NCBI RefSeq assembly: GCF_000382345.1
Contig: NZ_KB908122.1
Coordinates: 1 to 47,052, forward strand
Direction of reading: 5' to 3'
DNA length: 47,052 nucleotides
Origin: Massilia niastensis DSM 21313
GTDB taxonomy: Bacteria > Pseudomonadota > Gammaproteobacteria > Burkholderiales > Burkholderiaceae_D
The notes beneath the pieces were generated by a model that ran no database searches, had not been told where the DNA came from, and worked only from the letters and a program-made list of their open reading frames with translations. This document shows positions 22,249 to 31,140 of the stretch, piece after piece. Positions within the stretch are counted from its first letter, which is position 1; each line of letters starts with the position of its first letter. The position numbers were made by a program, and so were the translations under genes.

Positions 22249-23430
22249 TCACCCCTGCGCCACGGCGAACCCGGCGCCTGGCGATGGCGCGTGCACCGGG
22301 GCCGCGGTCTCGACCCGGTTGCGCCCCTTGCGCTTGGCCGCGTACAGCGCCGCGTCGGCGCGCAGCAGCGCCATGCTCACCACGTCGTCGGCGGCCAGCT
22401 CGGCCACCCCGATGCTGACCGTCATGGAGCAGGCTTCGCCATCGGCGTCGAGCCTGGCCGCCGCGACGGCCAGGCGCAGGCGCTCGGCCGCATCGAGGGC
22501 GTCGCCGATGTCCGTCTCCGGCAGGAACACGGCGAATTCCTCGCCGCCCAGCCGGCCCAGCACGTCGTGCCGGCGCAGCGTGGATTGCGCCGCCCGCGCG
22601 AAGACGCGCAAGGCCTGGTCGCCGAACGCATGCCCGTAGCGGTCGTTCAGCCCCTTGAAATGGTCGATATCCATCATCAGGAGGGTCATCGGCTTGCCCA
22701 GGCGCCTGGCCAGCGAATGCGCGCGTTCGGCCTCGCCCAGGAAGGCGTGCCGGTTGACCAGCCCGGTCAGGCCGTCCCGGGTCGCCAGTTCGCGCAGCCG
22801 TCGCTCATCCTTTTGCTTGCACAGCAGCAGGAAGCCGAAGCCGTTCACGATCAGCAGGAAATACGCCCCCAGGTAGAGCAGCGTCTGCGGCAGTCCCGGA
22901 GAGAAGACGGTCAGCGTGCCTTCGGTGAAGCCGACCCAGGCGCGCCACAGGAAGCCCAGCGCGATCAACAGGTTGGGCACGCCGATGATGAAGCGCAGCA
23001 GCGTCAGCCCGGCGCCGATCAGGAAGAAGGCGTTCAGGCCCGCGATCGCCGCGACGATCAGGGACATCAAGCCGGCCAGGTTGACCAGCGAGGCATTGCC
23101 CAGCACCGCCGCCGCCAGCAGGAGTTCGCACAGCACGGCGATCACGACCAGGCGGCGCCGCCACTGGTAGCCCATGAACAGGGAGTACGCAGCCAGCTCC
23201 CCGACCGCGGCCACGATCAGCAAGCCGTTGGAGAGGAAGGCGCCGAGCGCCGGGGGCAGCTCCGGGCGCAGCCAGAAGGTAAAGAAGGCGCATCCCTGGA
23301 TGACCTTGGCCCAGGTCCAGATTCGCATGGAAGCATCCGGGGTACCAGACCGCGCATAACCGGCCATCAGGATGGCATAGGTGATGTTGCCGATGGCAAG
23401 CATCAACATGAATGCTCTGATTTCACCCAC
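22249..23430 (-). CDS. Membrane-bound diguanylate cyclase
   Basis: 393 residues from a GTG start with AAGG upstream. The N-terminal ~205 residues form about six to seven membrane helices, and the C-terminal GGDEF domain carries GGEEF at 295-299. The inhibitory I-site RxxD is present at 286-289 (RRHD). It should synthesise c-di-GMP in response to a membrane or periplasmic cue. There is no phosphodiesterase domain, unlike the PAS-GGDEF-EAL protein at 13.8-16.2 kb. It is transcribed leftward ahead of the Bug-family gene with a 111-nt gap. Confidence 0.92.
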   Translation of the reverse strand: MGEIRAFMLMLAIGNITYAILMAGYARSGTPDASMRIWTWAKVIQGCAFFTFWLRPELPPALGAFLSNGLLIVAAVGELAAYSLFMGYQWRRRLVVIAVLCELLLAAAVLGNASLVNLAGLMSLIVAAIAGLNAFFLIGAGLTLLRFIIGVPNLLIALGFLWRAWVGFTEGTLTVFSPGLPQTLLYLGAYFLLIVNGFGFLLLCKQKDERRLRELATRDGLTGLVNRHAFLGEAERAHSLARRLGKPMTLLMMDIDHFKGLNDRYGHAFGDQALRVFARAAQSTLRRHDVLGRLGGEEFAVFLPETDIGDALDAAERLRLAVAAARLDADGEACSMTVSIGVAELAADDVVSMALLRADAALYAAKRKGRNRVETAAPVHAPSPGAGFAVAQG

Positions 23431-23845
23431 AGGATGCCTTCTTCAAATGAGCGTCCTCCCGCATGTTCGTTCCAGCACCCGGACCAGCGGCATGCGTTCG
23501 ACCCATGGGCGGAGGAAGGCGCGCGGCTGGCAAAATATATTGCCCTATTGAAATATTATCGCATGATTTCCCGCCGGCCGCCGGGTTCCGCTCGCCTGTT
23601 TTCCGGACCGGAATACCCCTCCAGGCACGGACATGCGGCATGGGTTACCGTTACCCTGGCAGGCGACGATATCATGTCGATGGCGCAAGAAATTACGTCA
23701 ATTTTCACACTTGTGGAGCGCCCTGCCTACCCCGGCGGGTGCGAACTTGCGCGATCATGCGGAGCGCATGGCCGCCGGCCCGGAGCGCCGCTGCAGCGCC
23801 CGCGCCTGCGTCGGCACCGCTGGCAGCCGGCGCCTGCGGGGCGCC
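23431..23845. other. Intergenic region (415 nt)
   Basis: This is upstream of the diguanylate cyclase and downstream of the DUF4019 gene. It contains an A/T-rich patch (about 23530-23565, with GGCAA and TTGCC arms at 23529-23544) that probably holds the cyclase promoter. The frames across it have no recognisable product. Confidence 0.4.
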
Positions 23846-24259
23846 TTATTTGACGTAGTATCCAGAGACCTTCCAGCTGCCGTCCGGCTCGCGCATCGGC
23901 GTCACGGTTTCGATCGCGATGCCGCCCGCGAAGCTGGTCCGGTACTGGATGACGACATACTCGCCGGCCGGTGCGCCGGGCAGCGAGCGTGTCAGGGTAG
24001 CGGACTGCTGGGTGCGCGAGCGCACCGGGCCGAGCGGGCTGCGCACCGACTCCAGCGCGGCCGCCCACTGTTCGCGCGAGACCGCGGCGCGCAGCGAGGG
24101 CGAGGCCTCGGTCCAGCTCTCGCCTGCCTTGCCGCTGTCCACCAGTTCCAGCCAGCGTCCGGCCGCTTCGCCGGCCGCCTGGACGCGGTCCTGCGCCTGC
24201 GCGCGGACGGCGAACAGGGAAAGCAGCGCGGCGATCGCGATGCCCGTTGCGAGCTTCAC
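23846..24259 (-). CDS. DUF4019-family secreted protein
   Basis: 137 residues with a clear Sec signal peptide (LATGIAIAALLSLFAVRAQA). The mature domain has AAGRWLELVDSGKAGESW, VRSRTQQSATLTRSLPG and the C-terminal strand WKVSGYYVK, which match the small periplasmic DUF4019 family as I remember it. Its role is unknown. It lies 87 nt after pncB on the same strand, with a hairpin in the gap. Confidence 0.8.
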   Translation of the reverse strand: MKLATGIAIAALLSLFAVRAQAQDRVQAAGEAAGRWLELVDSGKAGESWTEASPSLRAAVSREQWAAALESVRSPLGPVRSRTQQSATLTRSLPGAPAGEYVVIQYRTSFAGGIAIETVTPMREPDGSWKVSGYYVK

Positions 24260-24304
24260 GGCGTTCTCTTGGTGAACGAAAGGTGAGCGACGAGCATAGC
24301 GTGT

Positions 24305-24338
24305 CCCGGCGCGCGAATTCTCTCGAATTCTTGCCGGG
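24305..24338. terminator. Two-part hairpin downstream of pncB
   Basis: The outer stem CCCGGC/GCCGGG (24305-24310 and 24333-24338) encloses an inner stem GAATTC/GAATTC (24315-24320 and 24325-24330) with a TCTC loop. It begins 8 nt past the pncB stop when read leftward. No T-tract follows, so termination is uncertain; it could instead stabilise the mRNA end. Confidence 0.4.
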
Positions 24339-24346
24339 ATCGGTTC

Positions 24347-25537
24347 TCAGTGCTCGGGGTGGCTGAACACCTGGCGCAGGTAGGCGATGAAGGTGGCGTC
24401 GTTGCACTGCGACTTGCCCGGCTCGTCCGACAGCTTGGCCACCGGCTGGCCGTTGCAGTGCACCAGCTTCATGACGATGTTGAGCGCCTTGAACTGGGTG
24501 TCGTTGGTCAGCTTGGTGCCGATGCCGAAGCCGGTCATGACGCGGTCGGCGAAGTGCCGGTACAGGGACAGGGCCTTGTGCACCGTCAGCGCGTCCGAGA
24601 ACACCAGGCGCTTGGTGCGGGCGTCGATGCGCAGCTTCGTGTAGTGCGCCAGCGCCTTCTCGCCCCACGCCACCGGGTCGCCCGAATCGTGGCGCAGGCC
24701 GTCGAACAGCTTGGCGAAATACAGGTCGAAGTCGGCCAGGAAGGCGTCCATGCCGACCACGTCGGTCAGGGCCGTGCCGAGGTCGCCCCGGTATTCCTGC
24801 ACCCAGCCCTCCAGCGCCATCTTCTGGAAGTCGCGCAGGCGCACGCCGAAGGCCTGGTAGGCCTGCAGGTATTCGTGGGCCATGGTCCCGATCGGCACCA
24901 GGTTGTACTTGCGCGCCAGGTAGACGTTCGAGGTGCCCTTGAAGTACTGCGGCAGATCGCGCGCCAGGGTCGCCACCACCTCGTCGTGCCATTCGCCGGA
25001 AAAACGGCGGCGCACGCCGAAGTCGAAGAACTCGAAGGGGTTGGCGCGCGGCGCTTCCAGTCCGAACGCGCGCAGTTCGCGGACCTTGTGTTCCAGCCGC
25101 GCGCGCGCCTCCTGCAGCGCCGCCGCCTGGTCGACGCGGCGGAAATACAGCTCGTTGACGATGTAGAGCACGAAGATCTCGAAGCCCATCACGTGCACGA
25201 TCGGCCCGGCGGCGCGGATGCGCAAATGCGGGCCCTCGGTCTCGACCCGGATGAACTTGCGCTGGAAGCGGAACAGGGTCAGGAAGTCGGCGAAGTCGCT
25301 CTTGATGAAGCGCAGGCCGCGCAGGTACTCGACCTCCCCTTCGGTGAACATCATCGAGCACAGGTGATCGAGTTCGCGCTCGATCTCGTCCTTCAGCTCG
25401 GCCAGCGGAAAGGCCGGCTCGTTGCGGCAGCGGAATTCGTATTCGCCATGCGCGCCGGGGTGGCTATGCAGCAGCGCCTGCCACATGGTGAACTTGTACA
25501 GGTCGGTTTCCAGCAGGCTGCGCACCACGGGCTTCAT
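24347..25537 (-). CDS. pncB: Nicotinate phosphoribosyltransferase
   Basis: 396 residues, normal length. The enzyme converts nicotinate and PRPP (with ATP) to nicotinate mononucleotide in NAD salvage. Family features include the N-terminal LLETDLYKFTMWQALL, YEFRCRNEPAFPL, the catalytic-region motif HDSGDPVAWGEKAL and VFSDALTVHKALSLYRHF, then IGTKLTND. It is preceded by AAGGAG and lies 10 nt after the SET-domain gene on the same strand, so the two are probably co-transcribed. Confidence 0.95.
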   Translation of the reverse strand: MKPVVRSLLETDLYKFTMWQALLHSHPGAHGEYEFRCRNEPAFPLAELKDEIERELDHLCSMMFTEGEVEYLRGLRFIKSDFADFLTLFRFQRKFIRVETEGPHLRIRAAGPIVHVMGFEIFVLYIVNELYFRRVDQAAALQEARARLEHKVRELRAFGLEAPRANPFEFFDFGVRRRFSGEWHDEVVATLARDLPQYFKGTSNVYLARKYNLVPIGTMAHEYLQAYQAFGVRLRDFQKMALEGWVQEYRGDLGTALTDVVGMDAFLADFDLYFAKLFDGLRHDSGDPVAWGEKALAHYTKLRIDARTKRLVFSDALTVHKALSLYRHFADRVMTGFGIGTKLTNDTQFKALNIVMKLVHCNGQPVAKLSDEPGKSQCNDATFIAYLRQVFSHPEH

Positions 25538-25547
25538 GTCGGCTCCT

Positions 25548-26048
25548 TCAGGCGCCGGCGGACTTGCGGCCGGCGCGGCGCTTGGGCGCCAGCATGGTGC
25601 CGGTGCAGCCGGGTGTGCCGCAGCGGCACGCGAACAGCTTCTTCAGCGCCGGCGTATGCCGCTCGTCGTATACGAGCGCGTAGTTGTAGTTCAGTTCCTC
25701 GCCCGGCTCGATGGGGCGCATCGCATGGATGTAGACCCGGCCTTCGTCCTCGAAGGCCTCGCAGTTGGGCGAGCAGGCATGGTTGATCCAGCGCGCGTCG
25801 TTGCCGCGCCGGCCGCCGTCGATCACGCGCCCGTCGTGCAGGCTGAAATAGAAGGTGTGGTTGACCGGACCGCCTGCCTTCGCGGCGCGCTCGGTGGCCT
25901 CGTCCCAGCTGATACGCTCGCCGCGGTATTCGATGATGCGCTCGCCCGCCTCGATGGTGCGCAGGGCGAAGACGCCATTGCCGTGGACGGGGGACTTCCT
26001 GACTTCATAGGCCGGAGCAGGCTTGCTGGATCGCTTGGTGGTGGTCAT
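25548..26048 (-). CDS. SET-domain protein (putative lysine methyltransferase)
   Basis: 166 residues, nearly all one SET domain: VRKSPVHGNGVFALRTIEAG (SET-N), the SAM/knot motif ARWINHACSPNCEA, GEELNYNYAL, and a post-SET-like zinc cluster CRCGTPGCTGTML. These match the catalytic and cofactor-binding motifs of eukaryotic-like SET methyltransferases, which also occur in scattered bacteria. A basic tail (PKRRAGRKSAGA) and a Lys/Ser-rich N-terminus suggest nucleic-acid or protein contacts. The target is unknown. It is immediately upstream of pncB. Confidence 0.9.
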   Translation of the reverse strand: MTTTKRSSKPAPAYEVRKSPVHGNGVFALRTIEAGERIIEYRGERISWDEATERAAKAGGPVNHTFYFSLHDGRVIDGGRRGNDARWINHACSPNCEAFEDEGRVYIHAMRPIEPGEELNYNYALVYDERHTPALKKLFACRCGTPGCTGTMLAPKRRAGRKSAGA

Positions 26049-26155
26049 CGATGGCTGAAAGGTGGGCGGCGCCGCAGGTGCAGGCGGGCGGCGCCTGGAG
26101 TGAACACAATGCCTCCATTATGAAGCCAATCGTCCCGTCCGTGCCGCACTCTTTC

Positions 26156-26662
26156 TCACACACCTGCCCCGTCGCCCCGCCCGCCCGCGGCGAGCAGCGC
26201 GGCCAGGTCGAGCTTCTTCATCGGCATCAGCGCCGCCATCACCTGCTCGCTGCGCGGGCCGACGATCAGTTCGTCCATCACGCCCGGCATGACCTGCCAC
26301 GACAGGCCGTAGCGGTCCTTCAGCCAGCCGCACTGGCGCGCGGCCTCGTCGCCGCCCGCGCCCAGCACTTCCCAGTAGCGGTCGATCTCGTCCTGGGTGT
26401 CGCACCTGACCTGGAACGAGACCGCCTCGCTGAAGCGGAAGGCCGGGCCGCCGTTCAGGGCCGTGAACGGCTGGCCATCCAGTTCGAAGGCCACGGTCAG
26501 CACCGTGCCCGGCGCCATCCCGTGCACCTCGCGGCCCTCCTCGCCGTAGTGCGAGACCTGGGTGATGCGCGAGTTCGGGAACACCGACACGTAGAAGTTG
26601 GCGGCCTCTTCGGCCTGGGTGTCGAACCACAGGCAGGGAACGATATGTGCTTTCACTTGCAT
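26156..26662 (-). CDS. VOC-family protein (PhnB / 3-demethylubiquinone methyltransferase-like)
   Basis: 168 residues. Motifs: HIVPCLWFDTQAEEAANFY, FPNSRITQVSHYG, VLTVAFELDGQPFTALNGG, then CGWLKDRYGLSWQVMP, all typical of the PhnB-like branch of the vicinal-oxygen-chelate superfamily. Despite database names, members are usually of unknown activity. Start 26662 is supported by GAGGAGA; an upstream ATG at 26692 would almost touch the preceding gene. It is 33 nt downstream of the acyl-CoA synthetase. Confidence 0.88.
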   Translation of the reverse strand: MQVKAHIVPCLWFDTQAEEAANFYVSVFPNSRITQVSHYGEEGREVHGMAPGTVLTVAFELDGQPFTALNGGPAFRFSEAVSFQVRCDTQDEIDRYWEVLGAGGDEAARQCGWLKDRYGLSWQVMPGVMDELIVGPRSEQVMAALMPMKKLDLAALLAAGGRGDGAGV

Positions 26663-26695
26663 GCTGCTCTCCTCGACAAGCCCGGCCGCCAACGC

Positions 26696-28378
26696 TCAGC
26701 CGGGACAATCCTCCTCGCGGAATTCGATGCCTTCCGCCGCACTCTGCCCGTCGCGGCCGGCCTCCTGCTTGCGCAGCTCGACGCGCCGGATCTTGCCCGA
26801 GATGGTCTTGGGCAGCTCGCGGAACTCGATGCGGCGGATGCGCTGGTAGGGAGCCAGCCGCTCGCGGGTGAAGGCGAACAGCGCGGCCGCCACCTCGCGG
26901 CTCGGCTCCACGCCCTGGCGCAGGGTGACGAAGGCCTTCGGCACGGACAGCTTGAGCGGATCGGGCGTGGGCACGATCGCCGCTTCCAGCACGCTCTCGT
27001 GCTCGATCAGCACGCTCTCCAGCTCGAACGGGCTGATGCGGTAGTCGGACGACTTGAACACGTCGTCGTTGCGGCCCACGTAGAAGTAGTAGCCCTCGTC
27101 GTCGACCGTGGCGGTGTCGCCGGTGTGGTAGTGGCCTGCGCGCATGACGCTGGCGGTCTTGGCCTCGTCGCCCTCGTAGCACAGCATCAGGCCGACCGGG
27201 GCCGGGTCGAGCTTCACCGAGATCTCGCCTTCGCGCGCCGGCTGGTCGTCGATGTCGAGCAGCGCGACCCGGTAGCCCGGCAGCGGGCGGCCCATCGATC
27301 CGGGCTTGAGCGGCTGGCCCGGCGAATTGCCGATCTGGCAGGTGGTCTCGGACTGGCCGAAGCCGTCGCGGATGCGGATGCCCCAGGCGCGCTCGACCTG
27401 CTCGATCACTTCCGGGTTGAGCGGCTCGCCCGCCCCCACCAGTTCGCGCAGCGGCGGCTTCCAGGCGGCCAGGTCTTCCTTGATCATCATGCGCCACACC
27501 GTGGGCGGCGCGCACAGCGAGGTCACGCCGCAGCGCACGATGGTGTCGAGCGCTCCCTTGGCCGAGAAGCGCTCGTAGTTGTAGACGAATACGGTGGCGC
27601 CGGCGTTCCAGGGCGCGAACAGGCAGCTCCAGGCATGCTTGGCCCAGCCCGGCGAGCTGATATTCCAGTGCACGTCGCCCGGCTGCAGGCCGATCCAGTA
27701 CATGGTCGACAGGTGGCCGACAGGGTAGCTCTGGTGGCTGTGCAGCACCAGCTTGGGCTTGGCCGTGGTGCCGGAGGTGAAGTACAGCAGCAGCGGGTCG
27801 GTGGCGCGGGTCTCGCCCTCGGGCGCGAACACGCTCAGCACGTCGCGGCTGTCGTCGAAGTCGCGCCAGCCCTCGAGCGCGCCGCCGACCGCGATGCGCG
27901 TGTAGTTGCCGGGCAGCGCCTCGAACTTGTGGGCTTCGGTGGCCTGGGCGATCACGTGGGTGACACGGCCGCGCTCCAGGCGGTCGGCCAGGTCGGCGCC
28001 CGAGACCAGCATCGTGGTCGGCACCAGCACGGCGCCGAGCTTGATCCCGGCCAGCATGATTTCCCACAGCTCGACCCGGTTCGGCAGCATCAGCAGCACC
28101 CGGTCGCCGCGCTTCACCCCGCAGTTGCGCAGGAATTCCGCCACCTGGTCGGAACGCGAGGCCATGTCGGCGTACGAGATCTTGCGTTCGGAGCCGTCTT
28201 CCTCGACCACCCACAGCGCCGGGGTCGGGTTGTTCCTGGCCTGGTGGTCGAAGAAGTCGATCGCCCAGTTGAAGTTGTCGAACCGGGGCCGCTGGTAGCC
28301 GCGGTAGGCGGTGTCATAGTCGGTACGGTGCTGCTGGAGGAAATCACGCGCCTGGACGAAGCGCTGGGTTGGGGTCAT
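26696..28378 (-). CDS. AMP-dependent acyl-CoA synthetase
   Basis: A 560-residue ANL-superfamily enzyme of the acetyl/medium-chain acyl-CoA synthetase type. It has the P-loop YFTSGTTAKPK (199-209), DGFGQSETT, YHTGD, GRNDDVFKSSDYRISPFELE (hinge region) and the catalytic lysine Lys529 in PKTISGKIRR. It activates a carboxylate with ATP, then forms the CoA thioester. Chain-length preference cannot be read from sequence alone. The final ~25 residues are acidic and less conserved. It lies 102 nt downstream of the formate dehydrogenase operon, behind a hairpin, so it likely has its own promoter. Confidence 0.92.
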   Translation of the reverse strand: MTPTQRFVQARDFLQQHRTDYDTAYRGYQRPRFDNFNWAIDFFDHQARNNPTPALWVVEEDGSERKISYADMASRSDQVAEFLRNCGVKRGDRVLLMLPNRVELWEIMLAGIKLGAVLVPTTMLVSGADLADRLERGRVTHVIAQATEAHKFEALPGNYTRIAVGGALEGWRDFDDSRDVLSVFAPEGETRATDPLLLYFTSGTTAKPKLVLHSHQSYPVGHLSTMYWIGLQPGDVHWNISSPGWAKHAWSCLFAPWNAGATVFVYNYERFSAKGALDTIVRCGVTSLCAPPTVWRMMIKEDLAAWKPPLRELVGAGEPLNPEVIEQVERAWGIRIRDGFGQSETTCQIGNSPGQPLKPGSMGRPLPGYRVALLDIDDQPAREGEISVKLDPAPVGLMLCYEGDEAKTASVMRAGHYHTGDTATVDDEGYYFYVGRNDDVFKSSDYRISPFELESVLIEHESVLEAAIVPTPDPLKLSVPKAFVTLRQGVEPSREVAAALFAFTRERLAPYQRIRRIEFRELPKTISGKIRRVELRKQEAGRDGQSAAEGIEFREEDCPG

Positions 28379-28407
28379 GGTGTCTCCTGATCGCTTGCGG
28401 TGGATGC

Positions 28408-28434
28408 AGGGTGGACGGCTCTGCGGTCCACCCT
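28408..28434. repeat. REP-like hairpin after the formate dehydrogenase operon
   Basis: AGGGTGGAC (28408-28416) and GTCCACCCT (28426-28434) form a perfect 9-bp stem with a 9-nt loop. I recall related GTAGGGTGGAC...GTCCACCCTAC sequences as dispersed intergenic repeats in proteobacteria. It could be a REP element and could also end leftward transcription from the operon 47 nt upstream. No other copy was noticed in this window. Confidence 0.5.
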
Positions 28435-28480
28435 ACGTGGTCATTCTGCCACCGATTGGGCGCCAGCGGCTACACCATGT

Positions 28481-30148
28481 TCAGCTGCGCCGCAGCGTGG
28501 TCACCCGCATCTCGCCTTCCGGCTCCATCATGTCGATCACGCGGCAGTCGCCGCACATCTGCAGCCGGTCGAGGTGGCCGGCGAAGGCCGGGTGCGCGGC
28601 CAGCCGTCCCAGCATGATCTCGACCGCCCGCAGCGTGCCGAACGGCTTGTTGCAGCGGATGCAGTGGAAGGGCTGGGTTTCGTTCAGCACCACCGCCTGC
28701 ATGCGGCTGGGCGCGAACGACATGCGCGGGACCAGGGTGATCGCATTTTCAGGGCAGGTCGAGGCGCACAGCCCGCACTGCACGCAGTTCTTCTCGATGA
28801 AGCGCAGCAGCGGCGCCCCCTGCCCGTCCTGCAGCGCCGATGCCGGGCAGGCGCCGACGCAGGCCATGCACAGGCTGCAGGCGTCGCGGTCGACAGCCAG
28901 CGCGCCGAACGGGCTGCCTGCCGGCAGCGGCACCTGTTCCGGCTGCTCGGGCGCATGCCTGTACAGGTGCTCGAGCGCGTAGTCGAGCGTGTTGCGCTTG
29001 TCCGCCGCCAGGTGGAACACGGCCGGTTCCAGCGGGACCTCGCCGCGCGGCGCATGGCGCAGCGCCAGCGCCAGCTCGTCCAGCGCCCCCGCATGCAGCA
29101 GCTGGAAGTGCGGCCCCGCATAGCCGAGGCCATCGAGCACGGCCTGGGCCACCGCCATCTGCGCGTCGAGCGCGGCCACGTACTGGGGCGCTTCCTCGCC
29201 CGTGGCCAGTACCGCCACCCCGGCCGCGCCATAGGCCAGCGCCGCCAGCCAGACATCGATCCCGGTCGAGGCCATGTGGTGCAGGCCCAGGGGCAGCAGC
29301 CGGCCCGGCATGGCCGCGCCCAGCTCCTCGAGCATGGCGGCGCCGGGTCCGCCGTCGTGCAGCAGCAGCACCGGTTCGCGCCCGCCCGCTTCGCGGAAGG
29401 CGCGCAGCATGGCCTGGATGCGCTTGCCAGCCAGGGCGGCGGGAGGATAGGCGTAGCTGATCGCGCCGGACGGGCACACGGTGCCGCAGGCGCCGCAGCC
29501 CGCGCACAGGTAGGGATTGACCTTGATCCTGTCGCCGTCGCCCTGGATCGCCTCGGCCGAGCAGATGTCGATGCAGGCGTTGCAGCCCTGGCGTCCGTTG
29601 CGGCTGTGGGCGCACAGCCTTTCCTTGTAGTTGAAGTATTTCGGCTTCTCGAAGTCGCCGACCATGTCCTGCAGTTCCTCGGCGGCGCGGGCCCGGGCTT
29701 CCTCGTCCTCGCCCGGCGCGTAGTAGCCGTGCGGGCGCTGGTGGCTGGGGATCAGGCGCGCCGCGCACAGGTCGAGCACCAGGTCGAACCGGCCCTGCCC
29801 GACCGGCTGGCCGGCGGCCTGCCAGCGCGCCTCGAAGGCGCCCAGCCAGCCGGCGACGGCCACGCTGCGGGCGCCGTGGACCGGATAGGCGCGCGCGGCG
29901 CCGCCAGGCGCTTCGTCGAGCAGCAGCGCCGTCACCGGCATGGCGGCCGCCAGCCGGTCGGCCCAGGGCAGGGCCGAGGCGGCCGGGCCGACCACCAGGG
30001 TCCGGCCGGCCGAGCGGTAGCCGACCGTCACCGCGGGCTCGAAGGCGGGAATCGCGTTCGCGGCCTGCATGGCGGCGCTACGGGCGAGCGCGTCGCGCTC
30101 GTTCTGGACGGGGTCGGTGGCCGCCCCGTCATTGAGTCGGATGTTCAT
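28481..30148 (-). CDS. Multi-cluster 4Fe-4S ferredoxin-like protein of the formate dehydrogenase operon
   Basis: 555 residues. Four Cys motifs are visible: CNACIDICSAEAI, CAGCGACGTVCPSGAI, CSLCMACVGACPASAL and CVQCGLCASTCPENAI, plus a further Cys-rich end (HCIRCNKPFG and LQMCGDCRVIDM). No signal peptide is present, so it is cytoplasmic. Homologues usually accompany DUF3305/DUF3306 genes next to FDH3-type formate dehydrogenases; an electron-transfer or assembly role is likely but unproven. The start overlaps the DUF3306 stop (ATGA, 30145-30148), with AAGGGAA upstream. It is the last gene of the operon. Much longer upstream readings of this frame are shadows of the next genes. Confidence 0.88.
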   Translation of the reverse strand: MNIRLNDGAATDPVQNERDALARSAAMQAANAIPAFEPAVTVGYRSAGRTLVVGPAASALPWADRLAAAMPVTALLLDEAPGGAARAYPVHGARSVAVAGWLGAFEARWQAAGQPVGQGRFDLVLDLCAARLIPSHQRPHGYYAPGEDEEARARAAEELQDMVGDFEKPKYFNYKERLCAHSRNGRQGCNACIDICSAEAIQGDGDRIKVNPYLCAGCGACGTVCPSGAISYAYPPAALAGKRIQAMLRAFREAGGREPVLLLHDGGPGAAMLEELGAAMPGRLLPLGLHHMASTGIDVWLAALAYGAAGVAVLATGEEAPQYVAALDAQMAVAQAVLDGLGYAGPHFQLLHAGALDELALALRHAPRGEVPLEPAVFHLAADKRNTLDYALEHLYRHAPEQPEQVPLPAGSPFGALAVDRDACSLCMACVGACPASALQDGQGAPLLRFIEKNCVQCGLCASTCPENAITLVPRMSFAPSRMQAVVLNETQPFHCIRCNKPFGTLRAVEIMLGRLAAHPAFAGHLDRLQMCGDCRVIDMMEPEGEMRVTTLRRS

Positions 30149-30687
30149 GCGTTCCCTTGTTGTGGTGGTGGCGGCAGCGTCTCTTGCGCTGCCTGCGCGG
30201 TGTCGCCGTCCTTCTCCTCCTCTTCCTTGTCGCCCAGCAGGCGCGCCACGACATCCTGCGCATGCTGGAGCGAGGCGAGCATCGCCGGGGACAGCGGAGA
30301 AGGCTTGGTGAAATCGTCCATGTAGATGTCGAGCCCGTCCTTGATGTTGAAGTGCGGGTCGGTGAACAGCTTCCTGAGCGCGAGGCGCTGGATGTTCTTG
30401 TCCACGCCCCGGGCGACGAAGGCCGAGTAATCCGAGTCCGCCGTCAGCTGCGCCACATCCTCGAGCGTGGGGGCCGGATGCGCCGGGCCGTCGTCCGGCG
30501 GCGCGGCCGGTTGCGGCGCAGGCGCGACCGGCGCGGCAGGCGCCGGCGCCAGCGGATCGGCCGGGCTCGCTGCGCCAGCCGGCGCGGCTGCCGGCGCTTC
30601 CTGCGGCGCGGCGGCCTCGCCGCCCGTCGATTTCAGCCGCGACCAGCGGCGCAAGAAGCCTTCGCCTTCCATCGGTGCCCCGCTCAT
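30145..30687 (-). CDS. DUF3306-family protein
   Basis: 180 residues. FLRRWSRLK near the N-terminus is the family hallmark. A Pro/Ala linker (about 25-70) is followed by TLEDVAQLTADSDYSAFVARGV and LALRKLFTDPHFNIKDGLDIYMDDFT. The tail is acidic then proline-rich. Cytoplasmic, function unknown; the family travels with DUF3305 and formate dehydrogenase. It overlaps both neighbours by 4 nt, a sign of tight co-translation. Confidence 0.88.
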   Translation of the reverse strand: MSGAPMEGEGFLRRWSRLKSTGGEAAAPQEAPAAAPAGAASPADPLAPAPAAPVAPAPQPAAPPDDGPAHPAPTLEDVAQLTADSDYSAFVARGVDKNIQRLALRKLFTDPHFNIKDGLDIYMDDFTKPSPLSPAMLASLQHAQDVVARLLGDKEEEEKDGDTAQAAQETLPPPPQQGNA

Positions 30688-31124
30688 CCGTGCTGCCGTC
30701 CCTTGCGCGGCTTCGGATCGTAGTTGGCGCGCAGGTAGTCGGCCACCCAGGCATGGATCTCGGCCGGCATCGCCACGCCGTCGGCCGATTCGCCGTTATC
30801 GAACATGCGCGTGCCCTCGACATAGCTGACCGAGGCGCGCACCGGCATCGCCCTGCCCTCTTCCATGCGCCACATGACGAAGACCTTCGATTCGGGCGCC
30901 ATGCAGTTCTCGAAATAGCCCTCGTTCTCGTCGGTGTAGAGCTCGAGCTCGAGGCCCGACACCAGGTAGTAGTCGCGCTCCGGGCTTTCGCTCAGCACCT
31001 GCAGGCGCGGCAGGTCGCCGCGGTCGGGCACGATCCCGACCGCCTCCCAGGCTTCGTCCGCCCAGCGGTGCTGGACGGCGCGGCGCTGCATGATCACCGC
31101 GATCGGCATGCTTCCCATTTTCAT
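30684..31124 (-). CDS. DUF3305-family protein
   Basis: 146 residues with no membrane segment. Motifs: IAVIMQRRAVQHRWADEAWEAV near the N-terminus and, later, YYLVSGLELELYTDENEGYFENC and PKVFVMWRM-like strands, as in DUF3305 proteins. The role is unknown; the constant association with formate dehydrogenase suggests a maturation function. Its stop overlaps the DUF3306 start (30684-30687), and it follows the Pro/Ala-rich periplasmic protein gene by 16 nt. Confidence 0.88.
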   Translation of the reverse strand: MKMGSMPIAVIMQRRAVQHRWADEAWEAVGIVPDRGDLPRLQVLSESPERDYYLVSGLELELYTDENEGYFENCMAPESKVFVMWRMEEGRAMPVRASVSYVEGTRMFDNGESADGVAMPAEIHAWVADYLRANYDPKPRKGRQHG

Positions 31125-31140
31125 GCGCTTCCAGCCTCCT

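Noticed and set aside
21493..23853. Rightward open frame (786 codons) across the Bug protein and diguanylate cyclase
   Set aside because: Spans two unrelated well-supported leftward genes and their intergenic region; Gln/Arg/His-rich shadow.
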